This document shows, piece by piece, positions 28,399 to 37,088 of a stretch of DNA of 64,000 nt (within the stretch, counting starts at the first letter, position 1; each line of letters begins with the position of its first letter). This DNA is from CAVUCH01 sp963763095. GTDB lineage: Bacteria; Acidobacteriota; Vicinamibacteria; Vicinamibacterales; JAENWD01. Both the position numbers and the translations under genes were made by a program. The DNA is taken from positions 1 to 64,000 of the forward strand of contig CAVXNR010000020.1 of the NCBI GenBank assembly GCA_963763095.1. The letters run 5' to 3'. The notes under the pieces were generated by a model that searched no databases, was not told the origin of the DNA, and saw only the letters and a program-made list of their open reading frames with translations.

Positions 28399-28611
28399 TG
28401 GAGTTGCGAACTCGCAATCTGGAGTTGCGAACTCGCAATCTGGAGTTGCGAACTCGCAATCTGGAGTTGCGAACTCGCAATCTGGAGTTGCGAACTCGCA
28501 ATCTGGAGTTGCGAACTCGTAATCTGGAGTTGCGAACTCGTAATCTGGAGTTGCGAACTCGCAATGTGGAGCCGCGAACTCGCAATGTGGAGCCGGGACT
28601 TCAGTCCCGGC
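28399..28611 (+). repeat. 21-bp tandem array grading into a REP element
   Basis: Nine units of 21 bp start at 28399 and repeat every 21 bp to 28587. The unit is TGGAG, then TTGCGA AC TCGCAA (a 6-bp palindrome), then TC. The last unit changes to TGGAGCCGCGAACTCGCAAT, and the array ends in a full REP (28587-28611, GTGGAGC head, CCGGGACTTCAGTCCCGG core). There are no unique spacers, so it is not CRISPR. The open frame through it on the minus strand is an artefact of 21 being a multiple of 3. Confidence 0.85.
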
Positions 28612-28656
28612 GGATCGCGAACAAGATCGACACGACGCGGATAAAAAAGGCCCACC

Positions 28657-30703
28657 ATGCGTAGCAGAAATGTTGCTCTCGTCCTGTTCACCCTGGTTCT
28701 CTTCCTCACGCCCGAAGCGACGCAGCGCGCAGGCCAAGCGGCTGCTGAACCTCGACGACCTCGCCAGCCTCCGCGAGGTGACCGATCCGCAGCGGTCCCC
28801 CGACGGCCAGTGGGTCGCGTACGTCGTCACGTCCTCGGACTTCGCCAAGGACAAGAAGGACGCCGATGTCTGGATGGTGAGCTGGGATGGCGGCCGCCAG
28901 GTGCGCCTGACGTCCAGCCCCGACTCGGAGGAGAATCCCCGCTGGAGTCCCGACGGCCGGTATCTCGCCTTCACGGCCTCGCGCGGGAAGGAGGACGACA
29001 AGAAGAAGAGCGACCAGGTCTGGCTGCTCGACCGCTCGGGCGGCGAGGCGCAGAAGCTGACGGACGTGAAGGGCAATGTGAGCGAGTACGCATGGTCGCC
29101 GGACGGCAAGCGCCTCGTGCTGGCGGTCGACGATCCTGACCCGAATGAGGTGACCGAGAAGAAGGAAGGCAAGCCCGATACGAAGCCGCCCATCGTGATC
29201 GATCGCTACCACTTCAAGCAGGACAAGCTGGGGTACCTGGGCGCACAGCGGACGCACCTGTATCTGTTCGACATGGAAGGCCGGACAATCGCAGCGCTCA
29301 CCTCCGGCGTGTGGGACGAAGCGGCACCGGAATGGTCGCCGGACGGCCAGTGGATCGCGTTTACCAGCCGTCGTGGTCCCGATCCGGATCGTTCGTCGAA
29401 CACCGACATCTGGGTGGTCGAGGCGAAGGCCGGCGCCACCCCGCGGCAGGTCACGACATCCACCAATCCCGACGGCGGACGGCCGGCGTGGAGCCCTGAC
29501 GGAAAGTTCCTCGCCTACCTGCAGGGCGACGATCCGCGGTTCTATGCGTATAACCAGAACAGGCTTGCGATCGTGCCGGTCGAGGGCGGAGCACCGATCG
29601 TGCTCACCGGCTCCCTCGACAGATCGGTGTCATCGCCGGACTGGTCGCCTGACGGGAAGACGATCTTCTTCCTGGTGGAGGACGATCGCGCGCAGTACGT
29701 CGCGCGGGTGCCGGCGAGCGGAGGAGCGATCGAGCCGCTCACCGTGGGCAGGCGCGTCGTCCGCGAGCTCTCCATGGGTGCCGACGGCCACGCCGCGGTG
29801 CTGGCCGCGTCGGCGAACGCCCCGTTCGAGGTCTACGCGCTCGAGGGCGCGGGTGGGCAGTTGCGCAAGCTGTCCGCGCACAACGATGCGTGGCTCGAAA
29901 AGGTGCAGCTGGCCAGCGTCGAGGACTTCACCACCAAAGCCAAGGACGGCACCGTGGTCAACGGGCTGCTGTTCAAGCCGTCGTCCTTCACGCCCGGCAC
30001 CACGTATCCGACGCTGCTGAATATCCACGGCGGGCCAAACGGGCAGGACGAGCACGCCTTCGACTTCGAGGGCCAGTGGCTGGCGGCGAACGGATACGTG
30101 GTGCTGCAGGTCAACTACCGCGGCGGCGCGGGGCGTGGATCGAAGTATCAGAAGAGCGATCTTCGCGGACTGGGGACACCTCGAAGTCGTCGATCTGCTC
30201 GCCGGGGTGGACTACGCCATCGCGCAGGGCATCGCCGACCCGGCCCGTCTCGGCATCGGCGGGTGGAGCTACGGCGGCATCCTCACGAACTACACGATTG
30301 CCACGGATCCACGCTTCAAAGCGGCCGTGAGCGGCGCATCCAGCTCGCTGCAGACGACGATGTACGGGTCGATCAGTACATCGTGCAATACGAAGCGGAG
30401 CTGGGCCCGCCGTGGAAGAACCCCGACGGCTGGACCAAGGTGTCGTATCCGTTCTTCCACGCCGACCGCATCAAGACGCCCACGCTCTTCCTCTGCGGAG
30501 AGAAGGACTTCAACGTGCCGATTGCCGGGGCCGAGCAGATGTACCAGGCGCTCAGGAGCCTAAACGTCGACACGCAGCTGGTGATCTACCCGGGACAGTT
30601 CCACTCTCTGACGACGCCCAGTTATCTGCGCGATCGGCTGCAGCGATACGTCGCGTGGTACGACAAGTACCTGAAGCCGAAAGCGGCGACGCCGACGCAC
30701 TGA
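28657..30703 (+). CDS. Secreted S9-family (prolyl oligopeptidase-like) peptidase (frameshifted)
   Basis: About 680 aa after joining. A signal peptide (NVALVLFTLVLFL) precedes a beta-propeller with SPDGQW/SPDGRY/SPDGK blades (residues about 40-400) and a C-terminal alpha/beta hydrolase: GGWSYGGI holds the Ser, LFLCGEKDFNVP the Asp, and YPGQFHSLT the His, so the catalytic triad is complete. Frame changes occur near 28725, 30165 and 30365. The last two flank the catalytic Ser segment, which is fully conserved, so indel errors are likely. Cleaves short peptides or acyl-peptides outside the cell in known relatives. AAGG precedes ATG 28657. Confidence 0.8.
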
Positions 30704-30726
30704 TCGGCGCACGACACGGGATCACG

Positions 30727-30892
30727 GCAGGGCTGAAGCCCTGCCCCACATGCTCGACAGCCGCATGTGATCACGGCAGGGCTGAAGCCCTGCCCCACTT
30801 CCGCGCGCAGGCATGTGGGGCAGCCCTTCAGGGCTGCTGCGATCGCACCGCCGTGGAATGAGTGAATGTGGAGCCGGGACTTGAGTCCCGGC
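30727..30892. repeat. Cluster of four REP-like palindromes
   Basis: 30727-30749 (-), 30776-30798 (-), 30815-30837 (+, GTGGGGC head with stem AGCCCT) and 30868-30892 (+, GTGGAGC head, GGGACTTGAGTCCC core). The first two lie in a 49-bp direct repeat that also copies GATCACG. The alternating pairs resemble BIME mosaics. Confidence 0.8.
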
Positions 30893-31120
30893 GGACATCC
30901 ATCATCGTGAGGTCGTCCGCTTCGGCGCCGACGGAAAGCTGCTCATGAAGGCTCCAGACGGACGACGTGGGACGCGCGGGCCGACAGGCCGGCCGCGCCG
31001 ACGACCACGTTCGCCGCGGTACTCCGCTTGCTGCTCGAACGAGGGCACGCCGGGACGGCCGCGCCCAGGTGGCTGGCCGCAAACTGGTGGCGCGTCCGGG
31101 AGTGAGAGAGGAGGCCTCGA
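30893..31120. other. Unassigned region before the MBL gene
   Basis: With the REP cluster this makes a 417-bp gap. One plus-strand frame stays open to a TGA near 31105 and ends in LAANWWRVRE, which looks protein-like, but I see no start codon or RBS, so I do not call a gene; it could be a remnant. Confidence 0.3.
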
Positions 31121-32069
31121 ATGAGCAGAGCAGGTACGCGCAGCGGATGGCGTCTGGTGGATGCGGACGCTGCTGGCCAACGTGGCGTTCGTGGGTACGA
31201 GCGAGGGATGGGTGCTCGTGGACGCGGGGGTCGGAGGATACAGCGGCGCGATCGCCGCCGCAGCCCGTGAGCTGTTCGGACATCACCGCCCGCCTGAAGC
31301 GATCATCCTGACGCACGGCCACTTCGACCACGTCGGCAGCCTGGAGCGGCTCGTGAAGCTGTGGGATGCTCGGGTCTACGCCCACACTCTCGAGCTGCCC
31401 TACCTGACCGGGCGTTCCTCGTACCCCCCGCCCGATCCGCTCGTCGGCGGCGGCGCGATGGCGTGGTCATCGAAGCTCTACCCGCGAGGGCCGATCGACC
31501 TGGACGGCCGCGCGCAGGCACTCCCCGACGACCACACCGTGCCTGGCTTGCCGGGCTGGCGCTGGATCCACACGCCGGGGCATACCCCGGGGCACGTGTC
31601 CCTGGTCCGCGAATCGGATACGGTGGTAGTGGCTGGTGATGCGGTCACCACGACGAAGCAGGAGTCGCTCATCGCTGTGGCGACGCAGCGGCAGGAACTG
31701 CACGGCCCGCCCGCGTACTTCACGCCCGACTGGTTCGCCGCCGCCCGATCCGTGCGCGCGCTCGCGGCGCTCGACCCGTCCGTGCTGATCTCGGGACACG
31801 GCGTCCCGATGAGCGGCCCGCGACTGCACAAGGCGCTGCTGCGGCTGGCCGACCGGTTCGAGGCCGACGAGATCCCCGCGCATGGCCGCTATCTCGGCAG
31901 CCCCGCGCTCGCAGACGATCGCGGAACCGTGTGGCTGCCGCCCGATCCCTTCCCGAGCGCATTCGCGCGCATGGCCGTTCCCGTGGCCCTCGGGGCGGTG
32001 GCGCTGCTCGCCATGCGCCGTCGGCGGCCGCATCACAGACGCAGCGCCCTCGCAGGCCGCAGTATCTGA
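31121..32069 (+). CDS. MBL-fold metallo-hydrolase with C-terminal TM helix (frameshifted near start)
   Basis: About 315 aa. THGHFDHVG near residue 65 is the HxHxDH metal motif, TPGHTPGHVS and VVAGDAV give the later His and Asp ligands, and ISGHGVPM the last His. A short membrane helix (MAVPVALGAVALLAM) followed by an Arg-rich tail ends the protein. The best start is ATG 31121 with GGAGG 6 nt upstream; one indel near 31140 is needed to reach the frame reading DGVWWMRTLLANVAFV. Without it, translation would begin at ATG 31161. Substrate unknown; hydrolysis of thioesters or lactones is common in the family. Convergent with the rhodanese gene, 45 bp apart. Confidence 0.75.
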
Positions 32070-32114
32070 CATGGAGGACGAGGACGGTATCGAGCGGCCC
32101 TCGTTGCGGATACG

Positions 32115-32528
32115 CTACTTCGTGCCGGTGGCGACCGCGCCGCCGCCAGACACCCACGAGTTCCAGCCGCCGAGCAACGCGCGGCTCTTGACTCCCACCC
32201 CGTTCAGCATGAGCGCCCCACGGGCGCTGGTGTGTTCGTCCACTCAAGCACAGTAGAGGACGATCGGCTTCGTCGTCGCCTTCAGTTCCGCCACGTGCGC
32301 GGGCGCGAGCAGCGAGCCGAGCGGGATCGATCGGGCGCCGGGGATGTGGCCGGTCGAGAACGACTGCGCGTCGCGCACGTCGATCACGAGCACCTTGTTC
32401 TGGGCGTGCAGGTTCTTGAACTCCGCCATCGGGATGCGCTGTGGCATCGCGGCGGGTTGTGCTTCCTGCGCCACAGCGGGTACAGCGAGCGCGAGGAACG
32501 TAAAGATGACCGAAGTGAATCGCACCAT
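32115..32528 (-). CDS. Secreted rhodanese-domain protein, predicted selenoprotein (CxU)
   Basis: 137 aa if the TGA at 32246-32244 is read as selenocysteine (residue 95). A signal peptide (VIFTFLALAVPAVAQ) leads to a single rhodanese domain: VLVIDVRDAQSFSTGHIPGA, then IVLYCA with Cys93, then TGA, then in the same frame VDEHTSARGALMLN and SRALLGGWNSWVSGG to a TAG at 32115. The part after the TGA carries the normal second half of the domain, and many relatives have C-x-C at this place, so TGA replaces a Cys. Stopping at TGA would delete a third of the fold. A SECIS-like hairpin follows (separate entry). Expected to be a periplasmic sulfur- or redox-handling enzyme. ATG 32528 has a weak RBS. Confidence 0.75.
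32212..32228 (-). promoter_or_regulatory. SECIS-like hairpin of the rhodanese gene
   Basis: AGCGCCC (32228-32222) pairs perfectly with GGGCGCT (32218-32212), leaving a GTG loop. The loop begins 22 nt after the TGA and its first base is G; both fit the known bacterial SECIS rules (16-37 nt spacing, G early in the loop). Confidence 0.55.
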
Positions 32529-32549
32529 GTGATCTCTCGCTCTGTCAGT

Positions 32550-32577
32550 GTAAGCCCCGGGCCGAAGCGCCCGCGGC
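32550..32577 (-). repeat. Degenerate REP-like element, GTAG-type family
   Basis: On the plus strand GTAAGCCCCGG then GCCGAAGCGCCCG; a worn copy of the elements at 33263 and 33316. It sits in the short gap upstream of the rhodanese start. Confidence 0.45.
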
Positions 32578-32595
32578 ATCTCGGTGTCGACGCGT

Positions 32596-33216
32596 CTACA
32601 ATGCGAGCAGGAAGCTCCCTCCAACCAGCGCCAGACCCCCAAGCACCAGCCAGGGTGCGGCGACGAACGGGCCGTTCTCCGGCAGGTCCGCGGCGCTCGC
32701 GCGGCTCGCCTGGGCTGAGCCGACCCATCGAGACACCTGTTCATGCGCCGTGAAAGACGTCGCCATCGCTGCCAGCAGTGCCGCCCACCCGCACGCGAGC
32801 AGGATGCGGCCGCTGCCAGCAAAGGCTCCCGGGAGGCGCATCGCGAACAGCACCGAGACGATCCAGATCGTCACCGCGAGCACGCCAACCGCGCGCACGC
32901 GCGTCAGCGCGCGATCAGCCGCCTGCCGCACCAGCTCGAGGCGCAGCGCTTCTTCCGCCCGCCGGCGCTGGTCGTCGAGCGCGGCCCGTTCCGCATCGAG
33001 GCGGGCGGCATCGCGATCGAATGCCTCCTTGAGCGCGGAGATCACTACTCCGGTGAGCCGGGCCTCCACGTGCCCGAGCAGGCCGCCTCCGGCGGTTTCG
33101 AGGTCCGAGCCGGGTTGTTGTGGGGAGTCGCCGGGACGCAGGACGCGGCGCGACACGTCGGCGATCCCGAAGATGGTCTGCGCCACTTTCCAGGCCGAGT
33201 CGAGGTTGAACGCCAT
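32596..33216 (-). CDS. Predicted membrane protein with coiled coil (unknown function)
   Basis: 206 aa from ATG 33216. The N-terminal half is soluble and ends in a charged heptad-rich helix (RLDAERAALDDQRRRAEEAL) likely to form a coiled coil. Three hydrophobic helices follow (VLAVTIWIVSVLFAM; ILLACGWAALLAAMA; PWLVLGGLALVGGSFLLAL). I do not recognise a family. The RBS is poor. It lies between two predicted selenoprotein genes but on no shared transcript that I can prove. Confidence 0.6.
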   Translation of the reverse strand: MAFNLDSAWKVAQTIFGIADVSRRVLRPGDSPQQPGSDLETAGGGLLGHVEARLTGVVISALKEAFDRDAARLDAERAALDDQRRRAEEALRLELVRQAADRALTRVRAVGVLAVTIWIVSVLFAMRLPGAFAGSGRILLACGWAALLAAMATSFTAHEQVSRWVGSAQASRASAADLPENGPFVAAPWLVLGGLALVGGSFLLAL

Positions 33217-33262
33217 CGGATGGACGTTACCACGCAGCGAGAGCTCTGCCGCCCGCGACAGC

Positions 33263-33343
33263 GTAGGGCCGGGGCCGAAGCGCCCGGGCCGCGAACAAAG
33301 ACCGCCTGCGACAGTGTAGGGCCGGGGCCGAAGCGCCCCGGCC
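33263..33343 (+). repeat. Two GTAG-headed REP-like elements
   Basis: Copies at 33263-33290 and 33316-33343 both read GTAGGGCCGGGGC, loop CGAAGC, then GCCC(C/G)GGCC, and are preceded by CGACAG(C/T). They are 53 bp apart in the same orientation. GTAG heads before a hairpin are the hallmark of REP sequences handled by RAYT transposases. Confidence 0.65.
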
Positions 33344-33359
33344 AGGGACAGAGGCGCCG

Positions 33360-35304
33360 TCAACGTGTGGAGAGTGGCGACAAGCGCGTAGCGAGCCAGG
33401 ACTCCCGGAAGCGGCGTTGATCTGGCGTGAGCGCCTCGCCCAGCGACTCAACGGGCACGATCTCTACGCGTGCGTCCTCCACGAGCGTCACGTCCGCCGT
33501 TCGTGGTGTGGTCGCCCCACGTGCCAGGACGCCGAGCGGGAGGCGATCGCCAGGCGCGCGCCGCTGGATCTCGCGCGCGAGGACCTCCGGGCCGGTCAGC
33601 TCGTGGCCGGCCACGCTGAGAAGCTCGTCGTCTTCCGCCACCCCCGCCTCGTACAGCGGTGTGCCCGGTGCCACAGGCGCTGCAATCCGCAGGCGCGAGC
33701 CGCGTCGCTCGAGCGGCACGGGACCGATGGACGCCCGGCCCGGCAGAACTTTCCGGAGGCGAAGCCCCGCAGGGGCGAGCAGGCGGGCGAAGTCGGGGGC
33801 CTCGCGTCCCTGCACGTAGCGCTCGAGAAACACCGTTCCCACTGCCCCATCTCCCGCCACCTCCGCCAGCCGTGCGCGCACGTCGTCGATGGTGTAGGGC
33901 GCCGGGACCGTTCCGATCGGTGACCCGCCGGGGCGCCCGTGGTGCACCCACATGGCACGCATGAAATCGTCGAGGGAGCGCTCCCCGCCGGTGTGCTCGC
34001 GCAGTTCGAGATCCAGCGCGAGCCCCAGTGCGGCCCCGTGAACGTAGTAACTCAGGTAGCTGTAGTTCAAGTTCGTCGCGGTCCAGCGTTCGGGGCCCAT
34101 CCACGAGAGGAGCCATTCGGCTCATGTCTTCGGCGGAGCGGAACCGGAGCGCCGGGCTCCCGAGCACCGAGTTCAGCACCGCGCTCCACTCCTGCAGGGT
34201 TTCCTGGAGCGTCGACAGGCCGGCGCGCTGCATGACGAGCTTCTCGTAGTACGTCGTGAGGCCCTCCGCAAGCCACAGTTCGCCCGACGTGTTCCCCGAC
34301 TCCAGGTCGAACGGCTCGAGGGTGCGGGGCCGGATGCGCTCCACGTTCCACACGTGGAAGAACTCGTGCGCCGCAGTGGCGAGCAGGAGACGTGATGATC
34401 CCGCGAGAGACGCGCTGTTCGTGAGGACGGTGCTGTTCCGGTGCTCCATCCCGTCCCCAACCGCCCAGGGCAGGTAATCCGCCAGGAACGTGTATGCATC
34501 GCCGTCGAAGGCCGGATACTCTCCGAAAATCGCCGCTTCCTCAGACACGATGCGCCGGAGCCCATCGACATGGGCGTCGGCATCGGCGTCGGCGCCGCCT
34601 TCGCCGTGGAGGACCAGCGCCATGGAGGGACCAGCGCCCGCGCGGGTCACGGCCGGTGCACGGAAGGTGCGCAGCAGATGGCGGCTCGCCTCAATCGGAC
34701 TGTCGGCCAGGTACGCGAGGTTCGGTGCGGTGAACGCGAAGGGATTTGCGGTCGGAAACAGCTGGGTGGCCACCCGCCAGCCGGACCCGGCGGGCGGCAC
34801 GATCTCCACGATTGCGGGCCGGTCCTCGAGCCCGCTCGCCCAGATGAGCGCGGCGGGGATGTTGATGTGTGCGTGGGTCGAGTCCACCGCGAGGTAGGTT
34901 CCGTCCACGCGATCTCCGTAGACCCGGTACCGCACTCGGATCGCTCCATCGTGCTCCCTCACGACCCAGCGGTGCGGAACGGGGTGCTCGACCAAGACCG
35001 CCTTGCCGGCCCCATCAGTGGCCTGCAGGTCGAAGACGTTCGTGGCGAACTCGTGCAACGCGTATCGGCCCGGCGAGGCCCGGCTCATCACGAGCTCCAC
35101 GGGCCCGGACACCGCCGGCAACAAGAGGTCGACCTGCATGACGCGTTGACGGGCCTCATCGAAGCTGAGGCGGTAGTGCAATGCCGTTGGGGAGGACGCC
35201 GAGTCTGCTACTCCACCCTGTCCGTTCGCCAGTGCCGCGAGGGCGCTGACGAGCAGAACGGTGGCACGCGCGCAGGGTCGTCGGGGCGCGATTGCGAGGG
35301 TCAT
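33360..35304 (-). CDS. Secreted M61-family metallopeptidase with PDZ domain (frameshifted)
   Basis: About 648 aa. Signal peptide (ATVLLVSALAALANGQ), an N-terminal beta domain (VELVMSRASPGRYALHEFA), then the gluzincin core: TAAHEFFHVWNVERIRP is HExxH and LWLAEGLTTYYEKLV supplies the third ligand Glu. The C-terminus contains a PDZ-like domain (GTPLYEAGVAEDDELLSVAG). This order matches glycyl aminopeptidase-like M61 enzymes. One indel near 34110 splits the gene inside the peptidase domain; the phase change excludes a simple in-frame TGA. Start ATG 35304 begins the signal peptide. Divergent from the Pdo gene, 62 bp apart. Confidence 0.8.
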
Positions 35305-35351
35305 GTGACTGCTGGTGAAACGTGCGTTGAGCTTAGAGGGCGCGAGGTGCG

Positions 35352-35360
35352 TGTGATAAT
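35352..35360 (+). promoter_or_regulatory. Extended -10 element giving a leaderless transcript
   Basis: TGTGATAAT ends 6 nt before ATG 35367, so transcription would start at or next to the A of the ATG. There is no RBS. Confidence 0.45.
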
Positions 35361-35366
35361 CCTCGC

Positions 35367-36041
35367 ATGGCACTGCTCTCCGCGGGCGATCAACAGGCAC
35401 TTCGCGACGCGTTCGGGGCAATGACGCGCCCGGTCACGATTCTCTTCTTCACGCAGGCGATCGGGTGCGAGACCTGCGCGGAGACCAAACAGATTCTCGA
35501 CGAAATCACCGAGGTTACCGCGCAGGTCACCATCGAGGAGGTGAACCTGGTGCTCGAGGGTGAGCGCGCCGCCTCGTACGGGATTGATCGCGCGCCCGGT
35601 CTCGTCCTGCTCGCAGGTGACGAGAAGGCCGACACGCGCATCCGCATGCTCGGAGCGCCCGCCGGATACGATTTCATGTCCCTCGTCGACGCCATCCTGC
35701 TGGTATCGGGCGGCAGCCCGCAGCGGCTCTCGGCGGCAACTGAGGCGCGACTGGCTGGCGTGACGGAGCCGATCACCGTCCAGGTGTTCGTCACGCCGAC
35801 TTGACCGCACTGTCCGCGGGCCGTGGGCCTCGCAAACCGAATGGCATTCGCCAGCGAGCACATCACATCGGTCACCGTGCAGGCGAGTGAGTTCTACGAC
35901 CTCGCGCGGAAGTATCGCGTGAGCGGTGTGCCCAAGACGGTCGGCAGCAACGGCGTCGAGATCCTCGGTGCGCTCCCGGAAGCGCAGTTCGTCGAGGAGT
36001 TGCTCGGCGCGCCGGTGGACGCCGATGCCGGGCCCCCCTGA
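35367..36041 (+). CDS. Pdo/glutaredoxin-like thiol-disulfide oxidoreductase, predicted selenoprotein (UPHC)
   Basis: 224 aa with the in-frame TGA at 35802-35804 read as selenocysteine 146. Two thioredoxin-fold units: the first has GCETC (Cys34/Cys37) and a cis-Pro in RAPGLVLL; the second has TPUPHCPRAV and cis-Pro in VSGVPKTV. This is the layout and size of protein disulfide oxidoreductase (Pdo), where the second motif is normally CPxC. The frame before and after the TGA is the same (456 nt, a multiple of 3, between the first ATG and the ATG-like codon at 35823), so no indel is involved. A SECIS-like hairpin lies 18 nt downstream. A short hydrophilic tail follows. Cytoplasmic, likely reduces peroxides or disulfides. 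Confidence 0.85.
35816..35833 (+). promoter_or_regulatory. SECIS-like hairpin of the Pdo gene
   Basis: GCGGGCC (35816-35822), GTG loop (35823-35825), GGCC-T-CGC (35826-35833): seven pairs with one bulged U. The loop starts 18 nt after the TGA. Loop and flanks (CCGTGGG) match the hairpin in the rhodanese gene. Confidence 0.6.
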
Positions 36042-36424
36042 CGAAGGGGCGGAACGATCTTGGCACGTGTGTGGCTGCTGGATGCAAAGTGGGTAGCGGG
36101 ACGCCATCCCGCGACCACTCGGTGGCCGTGAGACCAGGCAGCGCAGTGGCAGCGAGGTGATCGTGCGGCGCGTCGCGAGAGGAGTTGAAATCGTCAATCA
36201 GGACGCGATTCGCGCCCTCCGCCGTATCCTTGACACCCCCGCAAACGGTCTGATACATCTTCAGGCTGTCGCACAGCTGAACGTCGCTGCAATCCTGCCC
36301 AGCGCCGGTCCTCGGTCGCTTCCCCCGCTCACCAGGCTGCTGACGCGATATTCGGAGCGCATCCCTCGTGCGCCAGAAACGCGGTGCCCGCCGGCCGCGC
36401 GGTCTTGATCCGGTAGACGACACG
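36042..36424. other. Upstream region of the act/cta respiratory operon
   Basis: A 383-bp gap with no credible gene. It holds the promoter listed next; the transcript leader would be about 160 nt. I see no riboswitch-like fold that I could defend. Confidence 0.5.
36230..36258 (+). promoter_or_regulatory. Predicted promoter of the ACIII operon
   Basis: Perfect TTGACA (36230-36235), 17 nt, ATACAT (36253-36258); with the preceding TG an extended -10 reading TGATACAT is possible. It is the only strong match in the gap. Confidence 0.5.
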
Positions 36425-37075
36425 ATGGCGCAGATTTTTTCTCGACACGCGAACAGCTATGTCAGGGCGGGGGTCGTGGTGGCGCTCGTGCTCGTCGCGG
36501 CGATCTTCGTGGCCGCCGACCGGCTGTCCCGGTCGTCCTACGTCACGCGCGTGGACACGTTCCGCGAGCAGCCGATCCAGTTCAGTCATCAGCACCATGT
36601 CGGGGGTATCGGGATTGACTGCCGCTACTGCCACACGTCGGTCGAGAAGGCGTCTTCCGCGGGTATACCGCCGACCAAGACCTGCATGAACTGCCATTCG
36701 CAGATCTGGGCGAACAGCCCCTACCTGGAGCCGGTGCGCGAGAGCTTCCGGTCGGACACGCCGCTGCGGTGGACACGCGTGCACGATCTGCCCGACTACG
36801 TCTACTTCAACCACAGCGTGCACGTGAAGAAGGGCGTCGGTTGCGCGACGTGCCATGGCCGCATCGACCGGATGCCGCTGCTCTACCAGAAGTCGTCGCT
36901 GCTGATGGAATGGTGTCTCGAGTGCCACCGCAACCCCGAGCGGTTCGTGCGGCCACGCGAGGCGGTCTACCAGATGGACTATCAGCCGCCCGACAACCAG
37001 CTAGAGCTCGGGCGCCAGCTCGTGAAGGCGTACGACATCAAGAGCCTGACGACCTGCTCGACCTGTCACCATTGA
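36425..37075 (+). CDS. actA: Alternative complex III subunit A, pentahaem cytochrome c
   Basis: 216 aa. One N-terminal membrane anchor (VVVALVLVAAIFVAA) and five CxxCH haem c sites (CRYCH, CMNCH, CATCH, CLECH, CSTCH), as in ActA of Rhodothermus/Flavobacterium ACIII. It takes electrons from the iron-sulfur chain of ActB and passes them to ActE or the oxidase on the outer face of the membrane. ATG 36425 is chosen because the upstream in-frame start would add a non-membrane basic stretch. First gene of a long co-directional operon. Confidence 0.9.
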   Translation: MAQIFSRHANSYVRAGVVVALVLVAAIFVAADRLSRSSYVTRVDTFREQPIQFSHQHHVGGIGIDCRYCHTSVEKASSAGIPPTKTCMNCHSQIWANSPYLEPVRESFRSDTPLRWTRVHDLPDYVYFNHSVHVKKGVGCATCHGRIDRMPLLYQKSSLLMEWCLECHRNPERFVRPREAVYQMDYQPPDNQLELGRQLVKAYDIKSLTTCSTCHH

Positions 37076-37088
37076 GCCGGCACGTGTG

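Noticed and set aside
28399..28587. CRISPR array
   Set aside because: The 21-bp units are directly adjacent with no unique spacers, and no cas genes are near.
24721..30703. True pseudogenes in the 26-31 kb region
   Set aside because: Frame breaks leave all motifs intact, with no internal stops in the joined frames, and similar breaks hit essential genes, so sequence error is more likely.
32550..33343. Rho-independent terminators at the GC-rich hairpins
   Set aside because: The hairpins recur with a fixed GTAG head and lack T-runs, which fits REP elements better.
33360..35304. Selenocysteine as explanation for the split M61 peptidase
   Set aside because: The two parts differ in frame by one base, so an in-frame TGA cannot explain it. 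The same test excluded hemH, the cupredoxin and the SIR2-TIR gene.
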